DNA of 64,000 nucleotides from an uncultured Alphaproteobacteria bacterium (GTDB lineage Bacteria; Pseudomonadota; Alphaproteobacteria; Rhizobiales; Aestuariivirgaceae): the NCBI GenBank assembly GCA_945957365.1, contig CAMFKI010000016.1:19810-83809 (forward strand), written 5' to 3'. The notes under the pieces were generated by a model, which searched no databases, was not told where the DNA came from, and saw nothing but the letters and a program-made list of their open reading frames with translations. The position numbers and the translations under genes are program-made. Shown in pieces: positions 55,844 to 63,275 of the stretch; positions within the stretch are counted from its first letter, which is position 1; every line of letters starts with the position of its first letter.

Positions 55844-55911
55844 TGACAAGCACTCTGCACCCTCATGCCGTCATCCCGGCGACGGTACTCTTTGTGATGG
55901 ATCGAAACTAG
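55843..55911 (+). CDS. Possible 22-codon coupling ORF across a repeat fragment
   Basis: An ATG overlapping the ferredoxin stop (TGATG) opens a 22-codon frame (MTSTLHPHAVIPATVLFVMD, then RN) that ends 3 bp before the NrfD-like start. The middle comes from a palindromic-repeat arm. The peptide need not be functional; the frame may carry ribosomes to the next gene, which lacks a clear ribosome site. Confidence 0.25.
   Translation: MTSTLHPHAVIPATVLFVMDRN
55867..55885. repeat. Single arm of palindromic repeat (copy A4)
   Basis: GCCGTCATCCCGGCGA matches the outer arm of copies A1 and A2 exactly, but no opposing arm follows. It lies inside the molybdoenzyme operon between the ferredoxin and membrane-subunit genes, unlike the full copies, which lie between convergent genes. 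Confidence 0.7.
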
Positions 55912-55914
55912 CTC

Positions 55915-56844
55915 ATGCATCCCGCCTATTCCGTCATCCTGTTCACGACCGCGTCCGGTGCCGGCTATGGCCTGCTGACACTGCTGGCATTGGTGGGCAT
56001 CAGCCATGGCGAGGCCTCGACCCTCGTCTTTGGCCTTACCTCAATGGTGATCGCGCTGGGCCTGATCACCATCGGCTTGCTCGCATCGACCTTCCACCTT
56101 GGCCACCCGGAGCGCGCCTGGCGCGCGCTATCGCAGTGGCGCTCCTCCTGGCTGTCGCGTGAGGGCGTCCTCGCCATCGTGACCTATGTGCCTGCCTTGT
56201 TGTTCGGTGTTGTGTGGTCAGGTCTCCACCCGGCACCTGACCTCATCAAGCCGCTTGCCGTGGTCACCGGCGTGTTGGCGCTTCTCACGGTGATGTCGAC
56301 GGGCAAGATCTACGCGACGCTGAAGACCATCCGCGCCTGGCACAATCCCTGGACGGTGTGGGTCTACCTGGCCTTCGCGCTTGCCACCGGGGCCGTCATC
56401 CTCGCGGCCATCACCTCGATCTTCGGCAACTTTCCGACCTTCCTGGTCTATTTCTCCTGCGCCTGGCTGATCGTCGCCATCATCGTGAAACTCTTCTACT
56501 GGCGCAGCATCGATGCCGCCCCTCGCGATCTCACGATGGGGGATGCCACCGGGCTCGGCGGATTGGGCAAGGTCGGCCAATGGGAGCTACCCCACTCGGT
56601 TCCGAATTACGTGCAGAAGGAAATGGGCTACGCGGTGGCCCGCAAGCACGCGGCCAAGCTGCGCAAGCTGGTGATCGCGGCGCTGGTCCTCGCCGTCCTC
56701 CTCATGCTTGCAGCGCTCGCCGTTCCTTATGCTGCTGTGCTTTCGATGGCACTGGCGCTGTTCGCCTCGGTCGTTCAGCGCTGGCTGTTCTTCGCCGAGG
56801 CCCAGCACGTGGTGACACTGTTCTACGGCGCGGAGGCGGCCTGA
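55915..56844 (+). CDS. DmsC-type membrane anchor subunit
   Basis: The 309-residue protein has about eight transmembrane helices, beginning MHPAYSVILFTTASGAGYGL. STFHLGHPERAWRALSQWRS is the DmsC family signature. It anchors the complex and exchanges electrons with quinone. The start follows a repeat fragment and has no clear ribosome site. Its stop overlaps the next gene by one base. Confidence 0.9.
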   Translation: MHPAYSVILFTTASGAGYGLLTLLALVGISHGEASTLVFGLTSMVIALGLITIGLLASTFHLGHPERAWRALSQWRSSWLSREGVLAIVTYVPALLFGVVWSGLHPAPDLIKPLAVVTGVLALLTVMSTGKIYATLKTIRAWHNPWTVWVYLAFALATGAVILAAITSIFGNFPTFLVYFSCAWLIVAIIVKLFYWRSIDAAPRDLTMGDATGLGGLGKVGQWELPHSVPNYVQKEMGYAVARKHAAKLRKLVIAALVLAVLLMLAALAVPYAAVLSMALALFASVVQRWLFFAEAQHVVTLFYGAEAA

Positions 56845-57665
56845 TGTTGTGTGAAGGCGTGACGTGGCTCGATGACTGGTTTGCGGTGGAAGAGGTGGCG
56901 CCCGGCGTGATCGCCATCGGCGAGCCGCGCTTCCATCAGACCAACTGGAACTATCTGATCCTGGGCCAGCGCCGCGCCCTGATGTTCGATACGGGACCGG
57001 GCGTGCGCGACATCTCCGAGGCGGTCCGCAAGCTGACCACGCTTCCGGTCACCGCCCTTCCGTCGCACATGCATTTCGATCACACGGGCGGCCTTGCCGG
57101 TTTCGGAAACATCGCGTTGCCGGACCTTCCGGTTATCCGCGACTGCATGAAGGACGGCTGGCTGATGCCGACGGATGACCTCTATGTGGGTTATTGGGAG
57201 GGCATGAGCTGGACGCCGGTCAAGCCCGCCCAGTGGCTTCCGATCGGATCGGAGATCGACCTGGGCGGCCGCAGCCTGACGCTTCTCCACACCCCCGGCC
57301 ACTCACCTGATTCCATCTCACTGCACGACCGCGGGAATGGCCTCCTGTTCGCGGCGGACTTCGTCTATCCCGGCAAGCTCTATGCCCAGATCGCCAATTC
57401 CGACCTCAAGTCCTATCTCGACGCCGCGCAGGCCCTGCTGCCCCAGGTGCCCCAGGGCACGACGATTCTGTCCGCCCATGGGAAACCCAACGCCCAGCAC
57501 CTGCACCGCGCGCCGCGGCTTGCCCGAATGGATATCGCCGACCTTGCCTCCAGCCTCGAGCGCCTGAAGGCGTCCGGCCAGATGCCGTCGTCCTGGCCGG
57601 TGAACGACCGCATGAGCCTCCTTCTGTCGGATGCCGCGTTTCTTTCTTGGCAAAGGGCTGGATAA
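56844..57665 (+). CDS. Metallo-beta-lactamase-fold hydrolase
   Basis: The 273-residue protein has the dinuclear metal motif H-x-H-x-D-H in ALPSHMHFDHTGGLAGF, further ligands in LLHTPGHSPDS, and LLFAADFVYPG. It resembles glyoxalase II-type MBL enzymes. It overlaps the DmsC-like gene as TGATG and is therefore part of the molybdoenzyme operon; it may act on the same substrate or its product. Its TAA is also the first base of a downstream palindrome. Confidence 0.88.
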   Translation: MLCEGVTWLDDWFAVEEVAPGVIAIGEPRFHQTNWNYLILGQRRALMFDTGPGVRDISEAVRKLTTLPVTALPSHMHFDHTGGLAGFGNIALPDLPVIRDCMKDGWLMPTDDLYVGYWEGMSWTPVKPAQWLPIGSEIDLGGRSLTLLHTPGHSPDSISLHDRGNGLLFAADFVYPGKLYAQIANSDLKSYLDAAQALLPQVPQGTTILSAHGKPNAQHLHRAPRLARMDIADLASSLERLKASGQMPSSWPVNDRMSLLLSDAAFLSWQRAG

Positions 57666-57690
57666 CGATATAAAGAAGTCTTTATATCGT
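57665..57690. promoter_or_regulatory. Perfect 26-bp palindrome before the homocysteine methyltransferase gene
   Basis: ACGATATAAAGA and its exact reverse complement (57679-57690) are separated by AG. The site is 18 nt upstream of the methyltransferase ATG, just before the GGAGG ribosome site. Length and symmetry indicate a dimeric repressor. It resembles ArsR-type SahR sites that control methionine-cycle genes in proteobacteria; that identification is from memory and untested. Confidence 0.65.
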
Positions 57691-57708
57691 CTGCCCCGGA
57701 GGCCCTCC

Positions 57709-58725
57709 ATGACCCGTCCGTCATTCACCGAAGCGCTTGCCACCCGCCCCTGGCTTCTGGCCGACGGGGCGACGGGAACGAACTATTTCCAGATGGGCCT
57801 CGAGTCGGGCGATGCCCCGGAAATGTGGAACTTCGAGCATCCGGAGCGGGTGCGCTCGCTTCACCGGCGCTTCATCGAGGCGGGGGCGGACATCGTGCTC
57901 ACCAACTCCTTCGGCGGCAACCGGCACCGCCTGAAGCTTCACAATGCCCAGGACAGGGTCCGCGAGATCAACGTCGCGGCCGCGAGGAATGCCCGTGTCG
58001 AGGCCGACGCGGCGGGCCGCCCGGTCTATGTCGGCGGCTCGGTCGGACCCACGGGCGAAATCATGGAGCCGGTCGGCGCCATGTCGCACGAGGACGCGGT
58101 CAAGGCCTTTGCCGAGCAGGCGCAGGCCCTCAAGGAAGGCGGCGTCGACGTTCTCTGGATCGAGACCATGTCGTCCGAGGAGGAACTCAAGGCGGCGGTC
58201 GAAGGCTGTGCGCAGGCCGGCCTCCCCATCGTCACCACCATGAGCTTCGATACGAACGGCCGCACCATGATGGGTATCACGCCCAAGGCATTCGGCGCGA
58301 TCACCGCAGCGCTGCCCACCCAGCCGGTGGCCATCGGCGCCAACTGCGGCGTGGGCGCGTCCGAACTGGTCGCCACGGTGCTCGGAATTTCGGAAGCCCG
58401 CCCCGATGCGGCGGTGGTCGCCAAGGGCAACTGCGGTATCCCGCAATATGTCGACGGCCACATCCACTACACCGGGACGCCGGAACTGATGGCCGACTAC
58501 GCCCGCATCGCGCTCGATGCCGGGGCCAAGATCATCGGCGGCTGCTGCGGCACCAGCCCGGAACACCTCGCCTCCATGCGCAAGTCGCTGGAAGGCTACA
58601 GCCGGGGCGAGCGTCCGTCGCTGGACCTCATCGAGGTGAAGCTGGGGCCGGTCTCCGAACTCGCAAAGGGTCATGACCTCGCCGCCGCGGGCGCCGCCCG
58701 CCGCGAGCGCCGCAGAGGGAATTGA
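57709..58725 (+). CDS. bmt: Homocysteine S-methyltransferase (Bmt type)
   Basis: The 338-residue TIM-barrel protein has DGATGTNYFQMG near the N terminus. The zinc Cys ligands are in GANCGVGASE and KIIGGCCGTSPEH. Family members transfer a methyl group to homocysteine, from betaine or from a methyl-corrinoid. A corrinoid protein gene 3.8 kb downstream suggests the second, as in split methionine synthases. GGAGG is 6 nt before ATG 57709. Confidence 0.9.
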   Translation: MTRPSFTEALATRPWLLADGATGTNYFQMGLESGDAPEMWNFEHPERVRSLHRRFIEAGADIVLTNSFGGNRHRLKLHNAQDRVREINVAAARNARVEADAAGRPVYVGGSVGPTGEIMEPVGAMSHEDAVKAFAEQAQALKEGGVDVLWIETMSSEEELKAAVEGCAQAGLPIVTTMSFDTNGRTMMGITPKAFGAITAALPTQPVAIGANCGVGASELVATVLGISEARPDAAVVAKGNCGIPQYVDGHIHYTGTPELMADYARIALDAGAKIIGGCCGTSPEHLASMRKSLEGYSRGERPSLDLIEVKLGPVSELAKGHDLAAAGAARRERRRGN

Positions 58726-58769
58726 CCCCCGTCAAGGATCTCTGATCCGCGGCGCGGCATTGTTGCGCC

Positions 58770-60260
58770 ATGTTCACCCCCGCCTTCCTCAAAAGCGAGA
58801 CCTGGGGCTTCCCCGGCGAGGCGGTGGAACATGTGGAGACCCATGCGGCGCATGTGTTCCTGGTGGGTGGCCGCGCCTTCAAGATCAAGAAGGAAGTGGT
58901 GCTGCCCTATCTCGACTTTTCCACCTCCGAGAAACGTCGCGCCGCACTTGCCGCCGAACTCGAGATCAACCGGCTGTTCACGCCGGATCTCTATCTGCGC
59001 CTCGACGACGTCCTTGGGGAACCCGTTCTGGTCATGAGGCGCTTTCCGGCGCAGGACCTGCTGGCATGGCGCATGGGGCATGGTGGCATCGACGCCGGCC
59101 TTGCGGCCCGGCTGGCAGGGATGGTCGCTCAGTCGCATGAGCGCGCTCCCCGCCGCGATGTCCGGGGCGCTGACATCATGTCGGGCCTCGGCGCTCAGCT
59201 GTCGCAAGCCTTCATCGATTCGCCTGATATCTTCCGTCCCGCCGATACGTTGGAGTTCCATGGGCTTTATGAGGCTTCCCTGCGCTGTGACCGGCAGCTC
59301 CTGTCCGACCGCGGTGAGCGCGGGCTGGTGCGGCGGTGTCATGGCGATGTCCATTGCGGCAACATCTTTCTCGAGGGTGGTGAGCCCCGGCTGTTCGATG
59401 CCATCGAGTTCAGCGAGAAGATCGCGACAATCGACGTGCTCTACGACCTCGCCTTCCTGCTGATGGACCTGTGGAGCAGCGGCGAGAAACCCGCTGCCAA
59501 TGTCGTTCTCAACCGCTATCTCGATCTCCGGCGCCGGGAGGAGGATCTCTCGGGACTGGCACTGCTGCCGCTGTTTCTGTCGACCCGGGCCGGGGTTCGC
59601 GCACTGGTCACGGCAGATCTGGCGCATGAACTGGCGCTGAAGAATTCGATGAAGGAGCGGAGCCAGGCGCTGGACTGGTTCCGGGCCTCGATCGACTTTC
59701 TCAAGGTGACGCCGCCCATGCTGCTGTGCCTCGGCGGATTGTCGGGGTCCGGAAAGTCGACCGCTGCTGCGGCGCTGGCCCCCTTCCTTGGTGCGACGCC
59801 CGGGGCGATCCACGTGCGCAGCGACATCGAGCGCAAGGTGCTGGCGGGCGTGGGCGAGACCGAACGGCTGCCGGCCGGGAGCTATTCCCGCCAGTCGTCG
59901 TTCGAGGTCTACGCGGCCTGCCTCGAGAGGGCCGGGAAAGCCCTGGCGGCGGGGCATTCCGTCGTGCTCGATGCGGTGTTTGCCCGCCCCGAGGAGCGGC
60001 AGGCCGCCGCCGAGCTGGCGCGCCGGACGCGGGCGCACTTCGCCGCGGCCTGGCTCGATGCACCCCCGGCGGTGCTGACCGCGCGCGTTGCGGCGCGCAG
60101 GGACGACGCGTCCGATGCCACTCCCGGCGTGGTGGCGACCCAGATCGGCTACGATCTGGGCCATATGGAGTGGCCTCGCGTCGACGCCGCCGGCTCGCCG
60201 CAGGAGACGGTGGCGCGGCTCAGAGGAACGGTTCCGTATCGGTTCGACGGCCCAGCATGA
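58770..60260 (+). CDS. Bifunctional APH-fold/AAA kinase fusion protein
   Basis: The 496-residue protein joins an aminoglycoside phosphotransferase-like domain (about 25-300, with RRCHGDVHCGNIFL and LFDAIEFSEK) to a P-loop kinase domain (about 315-490). The P-loop domain has GLSGSGKSTAAAAL and HVRSDIERK. This combination (COG2187 plus COG0645) is widespread but functionally undefined; it is not evidence of antibiotic resistance. It begins 44 bp after bmt. Its 3' end overlaps the convergent oxidoreductase gene by 41 bp. Confidence 0.88.
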   Translation: MFTPAFLKSETWGFPGEAVEHVETHAAHVFLVGGRAFKIKKEVVLPYLDFSTSEKRRAALAAELEINRLFTPDLYLRLDDVLGEPVLVMRRFPAQDLLAWRMGHGGIDAGLAARLAGMVAQSHERAPRRDVRGADIMSGLGAQLSQAFIDSPDIFRPADTLEFHGLYEASLRCDRQLLSDRGERGLVRRCHGDVHCGNIFLEGGEPRLFDAIEFSEKIATIDVLYDLAFLLMDLWSSGEKPAANVVLNRYLDLRRREEDLSGLALLPLFLSTRAGVRALVTADLAHELALKNSMKERSQALDWFRASIDFLKVTPPMLLCLGGLSGSGKSTAAAALAPFLGATPGAIHVRSDIERKVLAGVGETERLPAGSYSRQSSFEVYAACLERAGKALAAGHSVVLDAVFARPEERQAAAELARRTRAHFAAAWLDAPPAVLTARVAARRDDASDATPGVVATQIGYDLGHMEWPRVDAAGSPQETVARLRGTVPYRFDGPA

Positions 60261-61149
60261 AGCAGTCCGAGACAAGCTGGAGCGGCGCGCCGTCCACGTG
60301 CGAGCGGCCGGTGCGCAGCAGTTCGGCGAAGTGGACGTAGATGTCCTCGTATTCCTCGGGCGGGGCCGAGGTGACGAGCTTGCCGGCCACATAGAGTTCC
60401 GTGCCGCCGCGGCGCAGTGCGAGTTTCAGGCCGTCGGCGGTTTCGACGTCGATATTCCAGCTCTGCTCGCCGGTCTGGCGCCAGTCGAGGTCGGCGGTGA
60501 GTTCCGCCTCGCCAGTCCATGACGGCTTGAAGGTGATCTGCGCCGCGATGGGCGTGGCCTTGTTGCGCGGCGTTTCGAGCATGGCTGACTTCACGAAGAC
60601 CGGCTGAGGAAGGATCTTGGTGACGATCGAGAAGGCATTGATGCCGGGATCGAAGACACCGAAGCCGCCGGGCGCCCAGATCCACTCCTGGCCGGGGTGC
60701 CAGTGACGCACGTCCTCCTTCCAGCTGACGTGGAGCCTCGTGACGCGCTTGCCCGAGAGCATGCGCTGCGCCTCGTTCACCGCCTTGTTGTACTGCGAAT
60801 GCCAGGTGGTGAAGAGAATGCGGCCTGCCTTTCGGGCGTGGGCGGTGATGGCATCGAGCTCGCCCACGGTCGGCGTCGGCGGCTTTTCCATCAGCACGTG
60901 CAGTCCGGCATCGAGCGCATCGCGCGCGATGGCGAAGCGCGGCTCGGGCGGCATGCAGAGCGCGACGGCATCGAGCTTGAGACCGCTGCTGAACAGCTCG
61001 GCGGCTGTCTTGAAATGCGGCACGTCGCCGTAGCCCTCGCGCGAGGAGACGACGGCGGCGAGATCGAAGTCCTTGTTCCTGGCGACGACGGGGAGGTGCT
61101 GGTCCTGTGCGATCTTGCCCAGTCCGACAATGGCGAGTTTGAAGGCCAT
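60220..61149 (-). CDS. Gfo/Idh/MocA oxidoreductase (sugar 1-dehydrogenase-like)
   Basis: The 309-residue protein has an N-terminal NAD(P) Rossmann fold (KLAIVGLGKIAQDQHLPVVA) and the family EKPP motif in HVLMEKPPTP. A C-terminal substrate domain contains GVFDPGINAFS. It resembles galactose/arabinose 1-dehydrogenases. It follows the cysteine-desulfurase-like gene by 3 bp in one operon. Confidence 0.87.
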   Translation of the reverse strand: MAFKLAIVGLGKIAQDQHLPVVARNKDFDLAAVVSSREGYGDVPHFKTAAELFSSGLKLDAVALCMPPEPRFAIARDALDAGLHVLMEKPPTPTVGELDAITAHARKAGRILFTTWHSQYNKAVNEAQRMLSGKRVTRLHVSWKEDVRHWHPGQEWIWAPGGFGVFDPGINAFSIVTKILPQPVFVKSAMLETPRNKATPIAAQITFKPSWTGEAELTADLDWRQTGEQSWNIDVETADGLKLALRRGGTELYVAGKLVTSAPPEEYEDIYVHFAELLRTGRSHVDGAPLQLVSDCFMLGRRTDTEPFL

Positions 61150-61152
61150 GGT

Positions 61153-62397
61153 TCAAGCGCTCCTGATCTGGCGGGTGAGGGAGGAGAGCAGGGCATCGAC
61201 CTCTGCCTCGGTGTTGTAGTGCGCGAGGCCGACGCGCAGCACGCCGCCGGTTTCCATCAGGCCCATGCGGGCCACGGGCTCGATGGCGTAGTTGTGGCCG
61301 GACCAGACGAAGATGTTGTCCCCGGCGAAGGCCTTCGCCATGTCCTGAGGGTGGTGGCCATCGAGCGTGAAGGACACGGTTGGCACGCGGCGGTGCATGG
61401 CGTTGGCCGAGGTGATGCCGCGGATGGTGAGGCCCTTGAAGGTCTTGAGGCCCTCGATCAGCCTGAGGGTGATCTTGTGCTCGTAGTCCGCGAGATTGGT
61501 CCAGGCCGAGGCGATGCGCTTCGCCCGCGTGGCGCCGGCGCCGAACTGCTCGAGATACTCGATCGCCCCCAGCGTGCCGGCCATGCCCTCGTGCGACAGG
61601 GTTCCGGTCTCGAACTTGTGCGGCAGGTCCTCTCCGGCGGGGCGGACCTTGTAGCCGAAGGTGGCCTTCAGCAAGTCCTCCCGTCCCCACAGAATTCCCT
61701 GGTGCGGGCCGAACCACTTGTAGGCGGAGGAGACCACGAAATCGGCGCCGAGATCCTGGACGTCGATGGCGTAGTGCGGCGCATATTGCACGGCATCGAG
61801 ATAGACGATGGCGCCGGCCTTGCGGGCTTCGGCAGCGAAGCGCTTCGTGTCGTTCACCGTGCCGGTGCAGTTCGACGCCATGCCCATGGCGAGGAGCTTC
61901 GTCCTGTCGCTCAGCACGCGGGTGAGGGCATCGTCGGGGAATTCATAGGTCTCGGTGTCGAAATCGATCCAGCGCACCACGAGCCCCAAGTCTTCTGCCA
62001 GCAGCAGCCAGGGGGCGACATTGGCGTCGTGGTCCATGCGCGAGAGCACGATCTCGTCGCCGCGCTTGAACGTCTTGCCGAGGCAGCGCGACATGTGGAG
62101 GGTGAGGCTGGTCATGTTCTGGCCGAACACGATCTCGTTCATGCTCGCGGCATTGTAGAAGTCGGCGCAGGCCTGGTGAGCGAGGTCGACCAGTTCGCCC
62201 GCCTCCACCGTGGTGATGAAATAGCCGCCGAGGTTGGCGTTGCGGTTGGCGAGGCAGTCCACCGTGCGATCGATGACCCGCTGCGGCACCTGGGTGCCGG
62301 CCGGATTGTCGAAGTAGATTCGGTCGCGGCCCTCGTCCTGCCTTGCGAGGGCCGGAAACTGGGCGCGGATGGCGGCGACGTCGAGGGCGGCTGTCAT
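61153..62397 (-). CDS. Cysteine desulfurase-like class V aminotransferase
   Basis: The 414-residue PLP enzyme begins MTAALDVAAIRAQFPALARQ. It has NPAGTQVPQRVIDR, the cofactor Asp in VYLDAVQYAPH and the Schiff-base Lys in VSSAYKWFGPHQG. It matches the uncharacterised cysteine-desulfurase-like family rather than IscS/SufS. No Fe-S assembly gene is adjacent, so sulfur transfer is unproven. It is divergent from the corrinoid protein gene. Confidence 0.87.
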   Translation of the reverse strand: MTAALDVAAIRAQFPALARQDEGRDRIYFDNPAGTQVPQRVIDRTVDCLANRNANLGGYFITTVEAGELVDLAHQACADFYNAASMNEIVFGQNMTSLTLHMSRCLGKTFKRGDEIVLSRMDHDANVAPWLLLAEDLGLVVRWIDFDTETYEFPDDALTRVLSDRTKLLAMGMASNCTGTVNDTKRFAAEARKAGAIVYLDAVQYAPHYAIDVQDLGADFVVSSAYKWFGPHQGILWGREDLLKATFGYKVRPAGEDLPHKFETGTLSHEGMAGTLGAIEYLEQFGAGATRAKRIASAWTNLADYEHKITLRLIEGLKTFKGLTIRGITSANAMHRRVPTVSFTLDGHHPQDMAKAFAGDNIFVWSGHNYAIEPVARMGLMETGGVLRVGLAHYNTEAEVDALLSSLTRQIRSA

Positions 62398-62558
62398 GGT
62401 GAAAAATCCGGTTCAATCAACGGGAAACATCCTTTAACCGGGCTTTCCCCTTGCCTCAACCGTCGCTTTCCGGCATGGGGAGGTCGCCCGCTGGCGAAAG
62501 CCCTAACGCGCCCGGGCCTATTGTGATCCTTCGAAGATTTGTCCCCCGGAGACTGCTG
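62398..62558. other. Divergent gap before the corrinoid protein gene
   Basis: The 161-bp gap between the cysteine-desulfurase-like and corrinoid genes should contain both promoters. No copy of the 26-bp palindrome at 57665 and no recognisable cobalamin riboswitch core were seen. GGAG precedes the corrinoid start by 8 nt. Confidence 0.4.
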
Positions 62559-63260
62559 ATGAGCGACGATGGTGAACTTGACCTGAACTCCCTCAATGAC
62601 GAGGAGCTGGTACAGCAGGTCCATGACGACCTTTACGACGGTCTGAAGGAAGAGGTCGAGGCAGCGGTTCACATCCTGCTCGGCCGCGGCTGGGCGCCTT
62701 ACAAGGTGCTGACCGAGGCCCTGGTCGAGGGCATGCGCATCGTCGGCGTCGACTTCCGCGATGGCATCCTGTTCGTTCCGGAAGTGCTGCTGGCCGCCAA
62801 TTCGATGAAGGCCGGCATGTTCATCCTCCGCCCGCTGCTCATCGCCACCGGCGCTCCGCGCCAGGGCAAGATGGTCATCGGCACGGTGAAGGGCGACATT
62901 CACGACATCGGCAAGAACCTCGTCGGCATGATGATGGAAGGTGCGGGTTTCGAGGTGATCGACCTCGGCATCAACAACCCCGTCGAGAAGTATCTCGCCG
63001 CCATGGAAGAGCACAAGCCGGACATTCTCGGCATGTCGGCGCTGCTCACCACCACCATGCCCTACATGAAGGTCGTGATCGACACCATGAAGGAAAAGGG
63101 CATGCGCGACGATTACGTGGTGCTCGTCGGCGGCGCGCCGCTGAACGAGGACTTCGCCAAGGCGATCGGTGCCGATGCCTATTGCCGCGATGCGGCGGTG
63201 GCCGTCGAGACCGCCAAGAGCTACATGGCGCGCAAGCACAACCAGCTCGCGTCGAATTGA
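62559..63260 (+). CDS. Cobalamin-binding methyltransferase corrinoid protein
   Basis: The 233-residue protein has an N-terminal helical cap domain (about 15-95, LVEGMRIVGVDFRDGILFVP). The B12-binding domain has the lower ligand His115 in GDIHDIGKNLVG and ends with VVLVGGAPLNEDFAKAIGAD. It carries methyl-cobamide between partner methyltransferases. With a Bmt-type protein in the same region, a role as the corrinoid part of a split methionine synthase is likely. A C1-demethylation system is the alternative. DUF1638 follows after 15 bp. Confidence 0.92.
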   Translation: MSDDGELDLNSLNDEELVQQVHDDLYDGLKEEVEAAVHILLGRGWAPYKVLTEALVEGMRIVGVDFRDGILFVPEVLLAANSMKAGMFILRPLLIATGAPRQGKMVIGTVKGDIHDIGKNLVGMMMEGAGFEVIDLGINNPVEKYLAAMEEHKPDILGMSALLTTTMPYMKVVIDTMKEKGMRDDYVVLVGGAPLNEDFAKAIGADAYCRDAAVAVETAKSYMARKHNQLASN

Positions 63261-63275
63261 CCCGGGAGGGTCTTC

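Noticed and set aside
58770..60260. Aminoglycoside resistance gene
   Set aside because: The APH fold is shared by many housekeeping kinases, and the fused P-loop domain marks a common chromosomal family not tied to resistance.
62398..62558. Possible cobalamin riboswitch before the corrinoid gene
   Set aside because: No B12-box-like core or extended pairing was recognised, and the gap is short for a full riboswitch plus divergent promoters.
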